NCBI RefSeq assembly: GCF_009905605.1
Contig: NZ_JAAAKZ010000024.1
Location: 1-60,416, forward strand
DNA length: 60,416 nt
Source of the DNA: Runella sp. CRIBMP
GTDB taxonomy: Bacteria > Bacteroidota > Bacteroidia > Cytophagales > Spirosomataceae
Reading direction: 5' to 3'
Made by a program: the position numbers and the translations under genes. Shown here piece by piece: positions 34,241 through 43,039 of this stretch (position 1 is its first letter; the number at the start of each line of letters is the position of its first letter). A model generated the notes under the pieces. That model searched no databases and was not told the DNA's origin. It saw nothing but the letters and a program-made list of their open reading frames with translations.

Positions 34241-36415
34241 ATGACAATCCCATTCTCACCAAACGTTAGCGAAGCCGCCCGTCGCGATATATTGGAGCTG
34301 GAAAGTAAAATTAGTGTATTTCGCAGCGGTGAAGTACCCGAAGAAGCGTTTCGTAAGTTTCGTCTGGCCCGTGGGGTATACGGACAGCGTCAGCCCGGAG
34401 TGCAGATGATTCGCATCAAATTGCCTTACGGGCGTATCACGGCCGACCAGCTGGTACGCATTGCCGATTGCTCCGATAAATATGCCACAGGAAACCTGCA
34501 CGCAACTACACGTCAGGACATTCAACTTCACTTTGTGAAATTGGCAGATTCACCAGCGCTTTGGGCGGAGTTGGAAGATGCAAATATTACCTTGCGCGAA
34601 GCCTGCGGCAACACCGTTCGTAACGTAACGGCCTCCGCGCGGGCGGGTGTTGACCCCGAAGAGCCTTTTGATGTTACGCCCCACGCCCATGCTATTTTTG
34701 AGTACTTCCTGCGCAATCCGATTTGTCAGGACATGGGTCGTAAGTTTAAAATTGCGGTGTCATCATCTGCGAAAGATTCGGCCTATGCATTTATGCACGA
34801 TGTAGGGTTGATTCCAGTAGCGAAGCTCGCCGAAGATGGCACCCAAATCAACGGCTTTAAGGTGTTGGTGGGTGGAGGATTAGGCGCGCAACCGCTTTTG
34901 GCCAAGGTAGCCCATGAGTTTTTGGAAGAACAATTCGTGATTCCGTTTATCGAATCTGTGATTCGGGTATTTGACCGCTATGGCGAGCGCGTACGTCGCC
35001 ATAAAGCGCGCATGAAGTTTTTGTTGGCTGATATTGGTTTGGAGGAGTTTTTAAAAAGGGTAGAAGAGGAGCAAAAGGCCCTTAAAAACAAAGAATATGC
35101 CATTGAGCCTTTGGCCTTTGCGGCAAATGATTTATTAAAGGCAAATGAAAGCAAGCTAACCCGCGAAGATTTGATTGCCGCCGAGTCCGAACAAAACAGC
35201 CCTTACGTGCATTGGCTTAAGACCAACGTTTTTGAACAAAAACAAAAAGGCTGGTACGCCGTACAATTGCGGGTGTTGTTGGGTGATATGCACTCATCCA
35301 CCGCGCGTAAATTGGCAGACATCGTACGTGAATACGCCGCCGATGATATTCGGGTAACGGTCAATCAGGGGTATATTCTTCGTTTTGTGAAAGCTGAAGA
35401 TTTGCCCGCTGTTTATGCAAAACTCAATGAATTGGGCTTGGCAGAACCTGGTTTTGATACCACGGCTGACATTACCACTTGCCCAGGTACCGATACTTGT
35501 AATCTGGCGATTTCGAGCAGCTACGGTATTACCCGTGTGTTGGAAACGATGATGAAGGAAGAGTTTCCTGATATTATTTACAACAACGACATCAAAATCA
35601 AAATCAGCGGTTGTATGAATGGCTGTGGCCAACACAGTGCCTGCAACATTGGTTTTCATGGCAGTTCCATCAAAAACGGCAAACTCGTATTGCCCGCATT
35701 GCAGGTTTTGTTGGGTGGAGGCTTCAATGGAGCGGGTGAAGGAATGATGGGCGACAAAGTCATCAAACTTCCCACCAAACGTGGCCCTGCGGCTTTACGG
35801 ACGTTGTTGAACGATTATGAAACCAACGCCTTTGAGGGAGAATATTACAATGATTATTTCCTGCGTCAGGGCAACAAATATTTTTATTCCATGCTCAAAC
35901 CGTTGGCTGATTTGACCACGGTAGTTAGCAGTGATTACGTAGATTGGGACCACGAAGAGCCTTTCCAAACCGAAGTAGGGGTGGGCGAGTGCGCCAGCGT
36001 GTTGATTGATTTGGTGGCTACGACGATTATTGAGGCCAACGACAAACTTAGCTGGGCCCATGAAAACCTCGAAAAGAAAATTTGGGCCGATGCCATTTAT
36101 CACGCTTACAACGTATTTGTAACGGGTGCCAAAGCATTATTGGTGAGCAAAGGAGTGGCGACCAATACACAATACGGCATTGTGAAGGATTTTGACGAGC
36201 ATTTTGGCGCTGAGTTTAATGATCTTTCCGAAGGGGTTTCGTTTAAAGAGTTGGTATTCAGTATCAATAAGAACGAACCCACGCAGGAGTTTGCCGAAGG
36301 GTTTGTGGCCAAAGCCGCGCATTTTATTGGAAAAGTAAATCAAATTCGTCAGCAACAATTGGAGAGCGAAGGTGAGCCTGAATTAGCGCTGGTAGAATTT
36401 GGAAAAGATAGCTAA
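34241..36415 (+). CDS. Siroheme nitrite/sulfite reductase with C-terminal helical extension
   Basis: 724 residues. Two ferredoxin-like half repeats precede each siroheme domain (TGNLHATTRQDIQLHFV; CGNTVRNVTASARAG). The 4Fe-4S/siroheme ligands are C-x5-C in TTCPGTDTCNLA (about 413-419) and C-x3-C in SGCMNGCGQHS (about 458-462). After about residue 580 a helical domain (ECASVLIDLVATTIIEAND; DAIYHAYNVFVTGAKALLVSKG) resembles the HEPN fold, an unusual addition. The enzyme reduces nitrite or sulfite by six electrons; which one cannot be decided. It lies three bases upstream of a SUMT gene that makes the siroheme precursor. Confidence 0.92.
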   Translation: MTIPFSPNVSEAARRDILELESKISVFRSGEVPEEAFRKFRLARGVYGQRQPGVQMIRIKLPYGRITADQLVRIADCSDKYATGNLHATTRQDIQLHFVKLADSPALWAELEDANITLREACGNTVRNVTASARAGVDPEEPFDVTPHAHAIFEYFLRNPICQDMGRKFKIAVSSSAKDSAYAFMHDVGLIPVAKLAEDGTQINGFKVLVGGGLGAQPLLAKVAHEFLEEQFVIPFIESVIRVFDRYGERVRRHKARMKFLLADIGLEEFLKRVEEEQKALKNKEYAIEPLAFAANDLLKANESKLTREDLIAAESEQNSPYVHWLKTNVFEQKQKGWYAVQLRVLLGDMHSSTARKLADIVREYAADDIRVTVNQGYILRFVKAEDLPAVYAKLNELGLAEPGFDTTADITTCPGTDTCNLAISSSYGITRVLETMMKEEFPDIIYNNDIKIKISGCMNGCGQHSACNIGFHGSSIKNGKLVLPALQVLLGGGFNGAGEGMMGDKVIKLPTKRGPAALRTLLNDYETNAFEGEYYNDYFLRQGNKYFYSMLKPLADLTTVVSSDYVDWDHEEPFQTEVGVGECASVLIDLVATTIIEANDKLSWAHENLEKKIWADAIYHAYNVFVTGAKALLVSKGVATNTQYGIVKDFDEHFGAEFNDLSEGVSFKELVFSINKNEPTQEFAEGFVAKAAHFIGKVNQIRQQQLESEGEPELALVEFGKDS

Positions 36416-36418
36416 GAT

Positions 36419-37162
36419 ATGAAAGTTACGCTCATAGGTGCGGGACCGGGTGACCCGGATTTAATAACCCTCAAAGGTATTAAAGCCCTAAAATCTGCGG
36501 ATGTGGTACTACATGATGCGCTGGCAAGCACTGAGTTGTTGGAGTATTGCAAGCCCGAATGTATCATTGTCAACGTCGGAAAGCGCTTTGCCCAGCATAG
36601 TTGTAATCAGGATGTAATTAATCATTTGATTGTAGAATATGCCCAGCAATATGGCCACGTAGTTCGCCTTAAAGGCGGCGACCCGTTTATTTTTGGTAGA
36701 GGGTATGAAGAATTGGAATACGCGCAGCGCCACGGCATCGAAACACAGGTGGTGCCGGGTATTTCGAGCAGTTATGCCGTTCCTGCCTTGGCTGGCATAC
36801 CGCTGACCACTCGCGGCCTGAGCGAGAGTTTTTGGGTGGTGACGGGCACTACCAAAGACCACAAACTCTCGAATGATTTGGCCCTCGCGGCACAATCGTC
36901 GGCCACGGTGGTGGTATTGATGGGGATGCACAAACTTTCAGAGATAGTAGAAACCTACGCCCAACTCGGTAAGCTCGAATTACCCGTGGCCATTATCCAA
37001 AACGGTACGCGCCCTGATGAAAAAATTGTGACGGGCAAAGTTGGAAATATTCTACAACTTGTACAGGCTGAAGGCATAGGCTCCCCCGCCATCATTGTGC
37101 TGGGAGCGGTAGCCCAACTCGCCGACAACGTAAAAAAGTTTACTCAACTAGTGAATTATTAA
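36419..37162 (+). CDS. cobA: Uroporphyrinogen-III C-methyltransferase
   Basis: 247 residues, single-domain SUMT. Signatures VTLIGAGPGDPDLITLKG at the N-terminus, VRLKGGDPFIFGRGYEE, VVPGISSSYAVPALAGIPLTTR and VVVLMGMHKL. It methylates uroporphyrinogen III twice to precorrin-2 toward siroheme, the cofactor of the reductase encoded just upstream; the two clearly form an operon. The dehydrogenase/ferrochelatase step must be encoded elsewhere. Confidence 0.95.
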   Translation: MKVTLIGAGPGDPDLITLKGIKALKSADVVLHDALASTELLEYCKPECIIVNVGKRFAQHSCNQDVINHLIVEYAQQYGHVVRLKGGDPFIFGRGYEELEYAQRHGIETQVVPGISSSYAVPALAGIPLTTRGLSESFWVVTGTTKDHKLSNDLALAAQSSATVVVLMGMHKLSEIVETYAQLGKLELPVAIIQNGTRPDEKIVTGKVGNILQLVQAEGIGSPAIIVLGAVAQLADNVKKFTQLVNY

Positions 37163-37190
37163 CCCACCCTTCATTAAGTACCTTTTGCCT

Positions 37191-37230
37191 AAATGGTTTT
37201 TGAGCATAATGCTTAAAAACCATTTTTTTT
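37191..37230 (+). terminator. Rho-independent terminator after the siroheme genes
   Basis: A near-perfect palindrome AAATGGTTTTTGAGCAT / ATGCTTAAAAACCATTT with a one-base centre, followed by T8 overlapping the 3' arm. The remaining 110 bases before the next gene show no other signal. Confidence 0.85.
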
Positions 37231-37342
37231 GTCCCTAAATTCTCCAGTGGCCTGCCATTATCTTTTGGAGGTATTATTCTTCATTAAGAATTTATCATTT
37301 TATTTTGTGAAGTTTTGCAAAACAACGCATTAGATAAAAGAA

Positions 37343-40186
37343 ATGGCTTTATTGGATAAAAATATGGGGATGAATTGCCGATTGATTCTTGCGGGTATAT
37401 TGGTAGGGTGGATATTTTTGGGTATTTGCACCTATGCCCAACCGTCTGGTTTTCAGGACCAACTGAAGGTGAAAGGTGGAGTTGATGTGGGTCTTGCGAA
37501 TCTCATAGGAGTGACTTTTGATGCAGCTGGACAAATGTATGCCTGTGAAAGTAGCGGAAAAGTATGGGCCCTTCGATTTGCAGCAAACGGCACATTTCAA
37601 CAAAAATATTTGCTGCTAGATATTTCAGGTGAAGTGCTTAATAACAGTGATTTAGGACTAGTATCGCTGGTGCTAGATCCTGATTTTCTGACAAATGGCT
37701 ACTTTTATCTTATGTACGCGGTTAATCGCCAGTTTTTATTGAATGGCACGGATGGCGGCGATGGACCAGAGCAAACGGGGTCGATTGTTAGGGTGACCCG
37801 TTACACCGCAGACCTTGGAGCAAGTCCAAGTTTTACAACCGTGAATCCCAATAGTCGATTGGTGTTGATCGGAACAAGCCCTGCTGATGGAATACCGATT
37901 ATCAGCATTAACCACGCTGGCGGCTCGCTCGTTTTTGGCAGTGATGGTACGCTTTTGGTTTCAACAGGCGACGGGGCTTCGGCGGGCGTAGACGAGGGCA
38001 ACCGGGGTAGTTATCAGTTAGCAATCAATGCGGGGGTTATCACGGCTGAGCATAATATCGGAGCTTACCGCTCCCAGCGCGATGATTCACATAATGGAAA
38101 AGTGCTTCGTATTGACCCCGCTACTGGAAACGGAATTCCCTCAAATCCACTGTATAATTCAGCTACTCCGCGAGCGCCAGCTTCTCGTCTTTGGGCCAAA
38201 GGCCTGCGAAATCCGTTTAAAATGAACTTAATTCCGGGTACAGGGAGCCACCATCCAGAAGATGCAAGCCCGGGAGTATTGGTGATTGGCGATGTGGGAA
38301 ACACTACCCGCGAAGAAATCAATACCGTGACTGGACCTAATCAAAATTTTGGTTGGCCGCGTTATGAAGGCATTGACCGGGTAAATTTCGATTATGATAA
38401 TTTAACCTATGACCCAGCTACTTACCGCAAACCTATTTTAGAATACCGAGAGCTATCAACCGCCGCAAATGTGTGCCTGAATCAAACGACAAAAATTCAG
38501 ATTGGCACCCCGTCTTTTCCGTACACAGGACCCACATTTACGGGAAACTCTACGATGGGAGGGACTTTTTATGCAGGAACTAATTTTCCAGCGGCGTACC
38601 AAAATGCATTATTTATGGCCGATTTTGGGGGTAAATGGATTCGGGTCTTGAAGCTGAATCAAAATTACGAACCAGCCTCTATCACCCATTTTATGAGCAC
38701 TACCTATCAGATAGTGCATTTGGCCTACAATAGTTCTGATCAGGGACTATATTATGTGACGGGAAATGGCCTGCCCTGCGATGAAATACATCGTTTAAGT
38801 TATAACACTGGCAATATTCCCCCCATTGCAAAAATAGAGGCCGATACTGCCGCTGGTATATCGCCGTTGCCCGTGGCATTTACGGCCATAAAATCATACG
38901 ACCCAGAAGCAACAGCCTTAACCTACGAATGGAAAATAGACGATGGAGCGGCTTTTAGTACAGGTTTAGCACCCCACTATGTTTTTAGGCCTCCCGCCAA
39001 TACGCGAAAAAAATACAAGGTAAAATTGACCGTGAAAGACAACGCAGGCGGAAGCGGGGCACTGAGTAGTAGCGATTCCATCTATATTTATGTCAACAAT
39101 ACTCCGCCTGTGATTGAAAGTAGTAGTTTGGATAATTTGATTCAAATTCCTGAGGGGCAGTTGTATCCCTTGACTTTGTCAGCAACGGCGTCTGATGCCC
39201 AGTCGCCTGCCGACAGTCTTACGTTTAGTTGGATTGTGGGCTTGGCTCATAATGGACATGAGCATCGCAATCCCGCATTAGTGGGCAATTCAATCAATAC
39301 AACTTTGGACGCCTTGACTTGTGAAGTAGGAGATGCGACGTACTGGTACCGTATTTACCTGACGGTGACAGACCCAGAAGGATTATCAACGACCTTGCGT
39401 AAAGACATTGAAGTGGCGTGTAGTGGGTCAGCTCAGACCCTCAGTTTTAGCCCGATTCCGAATCAAAACATTACATTAAATACAACCACCAATACGCTGA
39501 TGGCCTCGGCCAGTTCTTCAGTAGGAGCAATGCCCGTTAATTACTTCGTTACCTCAGGGCCAGCGTACGTTATCGGCAATACGGTCACCCTGACTGGAAA
39601 ACCGGGAAAGGTTGAACTAAGGGCAACGCAGCACGGCAATGGCACCTACCGCCCCGCGCTGCCAGTTGAAAGGATATTTGACGTAAATCGCAGCATTGTT
39701 AATTATAGTATTGCCTTTACTGATATTTCTGATAAACAGGCGACTGAACCCCCTTTTACCCTCACTGCAAGTACGATGCCTGCGGGGGGAACTATCCAGT
39801 ATTTGCTGATTTCGGGCCCCGCAACTTTGTCAGGAAATACGGTAACCTTGACTGGCGACGGTGGTACGGTCCGGGTCAGGGCTTTTTATCAGGGAACCTA
39901 CACTCAAAATGGAGCCTTTACTGAGCAAACGTTTGAAGTACTATGTCCTCACCAATATACCCTTACAAATCCGATTGCAAACGGGCAAAACAAGGTTTAT
40001 GAGGCTACTCAAGTGGTAACCGCAACCAATAAAATTCAGTCGGGTGCCAACGTGGTGTATCGGGCGGGAATAACGGTGAATTTGCAGGCAGGTTTTTTGG
40101 CGGAACAGGGAAGCGTATTTCTGGCCGAGACGCGGGCGTGTAACCCTGCGGTGGGGGCTTCGGTAAAAGAGCAGAAAATAAAGTAA
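37343..40186 (+). CDS. Secreted GSDH-family (PQQ glucose/sorbosone dehydrogenase-like) protein with PKD-type domain and coathanger tail
   Basis: 947 residues, or 938 from the ATG at 37370, which directly opens the signal peptide (LILAGILVGWIFLGICTYA). The first 450 residues form a six-bladed GSDH propeller: GLVSLVLDPDFLTNGYFYL, NHAGGSLVFGSDGTLLVSTGDG, DSHNGKVLRIDPATGNG, GLRNPFKM and QNFGWPRYEG. A PKD-type segment (AFTAIKSYDPEATALTYEWK) lies near 515-590, then further Ig-like repeats, and a C-terminal 3-coathanger stack-like domain (IQSGANVVYRAGITVNLQAGF). It may oxidise sugars outside the cell with PQQ, but catalytic residues were not verified. Confidence 0.85.
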   Translation: MALLDKNMGMNCRLILAGILVGWIFLGICTYAQPSGFQDQLKVKGGVDVGLANLIGVTFDAAGQMYACESSGKVWALRFAANGTFQQKYLLLDISGEVLNNSDLGLVSLVLDPDFLTNGYFYLMYAVNRQFLLNGTDGGDGPEQTGSIVRVTRYTADLGASPSFTTVNPNSRLVLIGTSPADGIPIISINHAGGSLVFGSDGTLLVSTGDGASAGVDEGNRGSYQLAINAGVITAEHNIGAYRSQRDDSHNGKVLRIDPATGNGIPSNPLYNSATPRAPASRLWAKGLRNPFKMNLIPGTGSHHPEDASPGVLVIGDVGNTTREEINTVTGPNQNFGWPRYEGIDRVNFDYDNLTYDPATYRKPILEYRELSTAANVCLNQTTKIQIGTPSFPYTGPTFTGNSTMGGTFYAGTNFPAAYQNALFMADFGGKWIRVLKLNQNYEPASITHFMSTTYQIVHLAYNSSDQGLYYVTGNGLPCDEIHRLSYNTGNIPPIAKIEADTAAGISPLPVAFTAIKSYDPEATALTYEWKIDDGAAFSTGLAPHYVFRPPANTRKKYKVKLTVKDNAGGSGALSSSDSIYIYVNNTPPVIESSSLDNLIQIPEGQLYPLTLSATASDAQSPADSLTFSWIVGLAHNGHEHRNPALVGNSINTTLDALTCEVGDATYWYRIYLTVTDPEGLSTTLRKDIEVACSGSAQTLSFSPIPNQNITLNTTTNTLMASASSSVGAMPVNYFVTSGPAYVIGNTVTLTGKPGKVELRATQHGNGTYRPALPVERIFDVNRSIVNYSIAFTDISDKQATEPPFTLTASTMPAGGTIQYLLISGPATLSGNTVTLTGDGGTVRVRAFYQGTYTQNGAFTEQTFEVLCPHQYTLTNPIANGQNKVYEATQVVTATNKIQSGANVVYRAGITVNLQAGFLAEQGSVFLAETRACNPAVGASVKEQKIK

Positions 40187-40202
40187 AGATAAAAGATTGA
40201 TG

Positions 40203-40250
40203 TTTTTTGTTTGACAACCGACAAAAACAAGGCGGTTGTCAAACAAAAAA
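40203..40250. terminator. Bidirectional terminator between convergent genes
   Basis: Perfect 18-bp arms TTTTTTGTTTGACAACCG (40203-40220) and its reverse complement (40233-40250), so each strand ends in a T-run after a GC-containing stem. It separates the GSDH-family gene from the convergent lipoprotein gene. Confidence 0.88.
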
Positions 40251-40279
40251 ACTGGTCTATAGTGCCTATTACTCAGCGC

Positions 40280-41161
40280 TTATTTACGGCTCTTAGTGAT
40301 GGTTTTTCCGTCGGAGGTAACAGTGTAAGTGCGGTCGCAGGTGCCGTCGCCGTAATCAACCACCGTTTTGGGTTTGTCGGGGCGTTCAATCTCAATGGTA
40401 CCCGACACGGGGAAAATTCCGCCTGTGCCTCGGCAGGCTACCTTTGTAATGAGAACCTTTGTGATGGTTGATTTGAACGTTTTGCCATCGCTGCCCGTGG
40501 CGGTGGTGCTGCCCGTAACGAGGATTTCGTCATCGGCACGGTTGAGCGGAGTGCCTTTGGCGTCTTCTTTTCGGGTTTTGGTACTGCTGAAAGTAATCGT
40601 CTTACCGTCTTCGGTGGTGATGGTGGTTTCGGTAAAGTCCTCTTTGGTTACCACACGGCCGTTTTCAAGTGCTAAGTTGATGGTATGTTTTCCATTGATA
40701 ATGCGTGGGCCACGCTGGAAATTTTCGTACGTAATGTTTTGGGTAAACAAGCCAGATGCATCTCTTGGCGGTTTTACGGGGATCTGAATGGTCATTTTGC
40801 CGCCTACTTTTCGGCCTTCGCATTGTTTGGCGGTACCATAATCAACCACGATGGTAATAATACCGTTGGATTCGCTGCGGGAAACGGTCGCGCATTTGTC
40901 GGCCTTGAGTGGGCGTTTTCCTGGGTTTCCAACGCTGTCGGTGCCAGTTTCGGCTGACTCTCGAAGCGAAGAAAGCCCCCCGAATAGTTCATCATTGTAC
41001 GTAAAAACCGCTTCTGTTTCGTCAATAATTGACTGATTGTCTTCGGCGGCAATGATTTCTTCTTCGGGCGTCGGGCCGGTGTTTTCTTTGTTACAGGCAA
41101 TCAACATCAACGCTACCCCAGCGGTAGCGGTCAGGCTTTTCCAAGACATTTTGATTTTCAT
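40280..41161 (-). CDS. Lipoprotein of unknown function
   Basis: 293 residues with a lipoprotein signal (MSWKSLTATAGVALMLIAC, Cys near residue 23). The mature part is rich in Thr, Lys and Gly and consists of repeated beta-strand pairs around short turns such as TTEDGKTITF, TGSDGKTFKSTITK and TSDGKTITKSRK, so the xDGKTx motif recurs at least three times. I do not recognise a family. Likely on the periplasmic or outer surface. Confidence 0.72.
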   Translation of the reverse strand: MKIKMSWKSLTATAGVALMLIACNKENTGPTPEEEIIAAEDNQSIIDETEAVFTYNDELFGGLSSLRESAETGTDSVGNPGKRPLKADKCATVSRSESNGIITIVVDYGTAKQCEGRKVGGKMTIQIPVKPPRDASGLFTQNITYENFQRGPRIINGKHTINLALENGRVVTKEDFTETTITTEDGKTITFSSTKTRKEDAKGTPLNRADDEILVTGSTTATGSDGKTFKSTITKVLITKVACRGTGGIFPVSGTIEIERPDKPKTVVDYGDGTCDRTYTVTSDGKTITKSRK

Positions 41162-41277
41162 GGAACTTTTAGTTTAAGGTTTAACATTTGTTTTGTGACT
41201 GCTTAGGCTTTTGTACGTTAGCTTAGAGAAAAATCTTTGCCAGAAGGTTTAATAGGGGTCTTAACAAAATTTAACAA

Positions 41278-42363
41278 ATGCTGACTACGGACGAATTAGG
41301 TCGTTATAATCGCCATTTACTGATTCCTGAATTTGGGTTGGCAGGACAAGAACGGCTGAAAGCGGCGCGGGTGCTGGTGATTGGATGCGGGGGACTGGGT
41401 AGCCCGATTTTATTGTATTTGGCAGCCGCTGGTGTGGGCACGCTCGGCATTATTGACGGTGACCGGGTTGATGAAAGCAACCTTCAGCGGCAAATTTTGT
41501 ACGGAACAGAATCAATCGGCAAGGCCAAAGTGGAAGAAACTGCCAAACGCTTGCAATCCCTGAATCCTTTTTGTACGATTGAGCCTTATTTTGAGCAGCT
41601 TACGTCTAAAAATGCACTTGGCATTTTAGAAAAATACGATCTCATTATTGACGGCTCAGATAATTTTCCGACGCGCTATTTGGTAAATGACGCCTGTCTG
41701 CTGTTGAACAAACCGCTTATTTATGGGGCTATTTATCGTTTTGAAGGGCAAGTTGCCATATTCAACTACCAAAATAGCCCGAACTACCGCGATTTATTTC
41801 CCACCCCACCACCTCCCGAACTTGCGCCCAACTGCGCCGAAGCGGGGGTTTTGGGCGTTTTGCCGGGCATCATTGGGAGTTTGCAAGCCAACGAAGCCAT
41901 TAAACTCTTGGCGGGTATTGGCGAGCCATTGGTGGGTAAATTGTTTGTCATGGATGCCCTTACCTTGACGACCAGAATTATAAAAATACCCCGTTTGCCC
42001 GCGCGTTTTATCATTGACAAATTGATTGATTATGATGAATTTTGCGGCATAAAAACTCCAGATTGGGAAATGGAAGTTACACCCGAGCAACTGGCTGAGA
42101 TGCTGAAAAACAACCTTGATTTTCAGTTGATAGATGTGCGTGAGGCCAATGAATACGCCGTTGATAACCTGGGTGGAGAGTTGATGCCTCTGTCGGTGTT
42201 GACGGATTTTACGGGTCAAATAAGTCGCGAAAAAATGGTTGTTATTCACTGTCAAAGCGGAATGAGGAGCCAAAAAGCCATTCAACAACTGCGTGAACAG
42301 CAAGGTTTTATGAATCTGAAAAACCTAAAAGGCGGACTGGCGGCATTTCGGAAAATGCACTAG
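41278..42363 (+). CDS. MoeB/ThiF-family adenylyltransferase with C-terminal rhodanese domain
   Basis: 361 residues. The E1-like domain has the ATP loop VIGCGGLGSPILLYLAAAG (residues about 36-54), DGDRVDESNLQRQILY and the putative acceptor Cys in APNCAEAGVLG. The C-terminal rhodanese (LIDVREANEYAV; VIHCQSGMRSQKA) carries the active Cys near 325. Such proteins activate sulfur carriers for molybdopterin, thiamine or thio-tRNA. The zinc CxxC of canonical MoeB, expected where SPNYRDLF stands, is missing, and the second pair is absent too. Its neighbour mnmD acts on thiolated tRNA, giving a possible but unproven link. Confidence 0.9.
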   Translation: MLTTDELGRYNRHLLIPEFGLAGQERLKAARVLVIGCGGLGSPILLYLAAAGVGTLGIIDGDRVDESNLQRQILYGTESIGKAKVEETAKRLQSLNPFCTIEPYFEQLTSKNALGILEKYDLIIDGSDNFPTRYLVNDACLLLNKPLIYGAIYRFEGQVAIFNYQNSPNYRDLFPTPPPPELAPNCAEAGVLGVLPGIIGSLQANEAIKLLAGIGEPLVGKLFVMDALTLTTRIIKIPRLPARFIIDKLIDYDEFCGIKTPDWEMEVTPEQLAEMLKNNLDFQLIDVREANEYAVDNLGGELMPLSVLTDFTGQISREKMVVIHCQSGMRSQKAIQQLREQQGFMNLKNLKGGLAAFRKMH

Positions 42364-42367
42364 TAAA

Positions 42368-43039
42368 ATGAGTATTCAACGTATTCTCACCTCCGACGGC
42401 TCGCATACATTATGGAACGAAACGCTCAACGTGTATTACCATTCGGTCAACGGTGCCTTGCAGGAATCGCAGTCAATTTACATTGATTTGGGCCTGAAAG
42501 AAGCCATTCGCCATTATCGGTTAACCCCAATTTCGGATCCTCTTGCTGTGTTTGAAATGGGGTTTGGTACAGGGCTAAATGCGTTGCTCACGTGGTTGGA
42601 GGCCGAAACAGCGCAGGTGCCCGTTCGCTACGTGACCGTTGAGGCGCATCCGTTAGCAGATGAGCTGGTCAGGGAATTGAATTACGACGGGTTATTGGAA
42701 ACCCACCGATTGATACAACTTCACGAAGCGGTATGGGAACGGCCTGTTCAACTCTCTCCGTTTTTTACGCTTGAAAAATACCGAACAAGGCTTCAAGATT
42801 TCGAGACATCCCTTCAATTTGATGCCATCTATTACGATGCTTTTGCTCCGTCGGCCCAGCCAGAACTTTGGGAGCGGGAGGTTTTTGAGCAATTGGCTGC
42901 GCTGTTAAGACAAAACGGCAACCTAACGACCTACTGTTCCAAAAGCTACGTCCAACGCAACCTCAGGGCGGCGGGTTTTACCGTTGAAAAACACCCTGGG
43001 CCAAAATGGAAACGGGAAGTGCTGCGGGCCATTTTATAA
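42368..43039 (+). CDS. mnmD: tRNA U34 methyltransferase MnmD (5-aminomethyl-2-thiouridine)
   Basis: 223 residues. The DUF752/MnmC-methyltransferase pattern includes SHTLWNETLNVYYHSVNGAL, SAM-binding FEMGFGTGLNALLTWLEA (about 57-74), YYDAFAPSAQPELW and GNLTTYCSKSYVQRNLRAAGF. It lacks the FAD oxidase half of E. coli MnmC, the common stand-alone form. It starts four bases after the MoeB/ThiF-like gene. Its stop codon is fused back-to-back with that of the convergent SDR in the palindrome TTATAA. Confidence 0.92.
   Translation: MSIQRILTSDGSHTLWNETLNVYYHSVNGALQESQSIYIDLGLKEAIRHYRLTPISDPLAVFEMGFGTGLNALLTWLEAETAQVPVRYVTVEAHPLADELVRELNYDGLLETHRLIQLHEAVWERPVQLSPFFTLEKYRTRLQDFETSLQFDAIYYDAFAPSAQPELWEREVFEQLAALLRQNGNLTTYCSKSYVQRNLRAAGFTVEKHPGPKWKREVLRAIL

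Noticed and set aside
36106-36358. Small minus-strand frames within the reductase
   Set aside because: Antisense shadows without ribosome-binding or family features.
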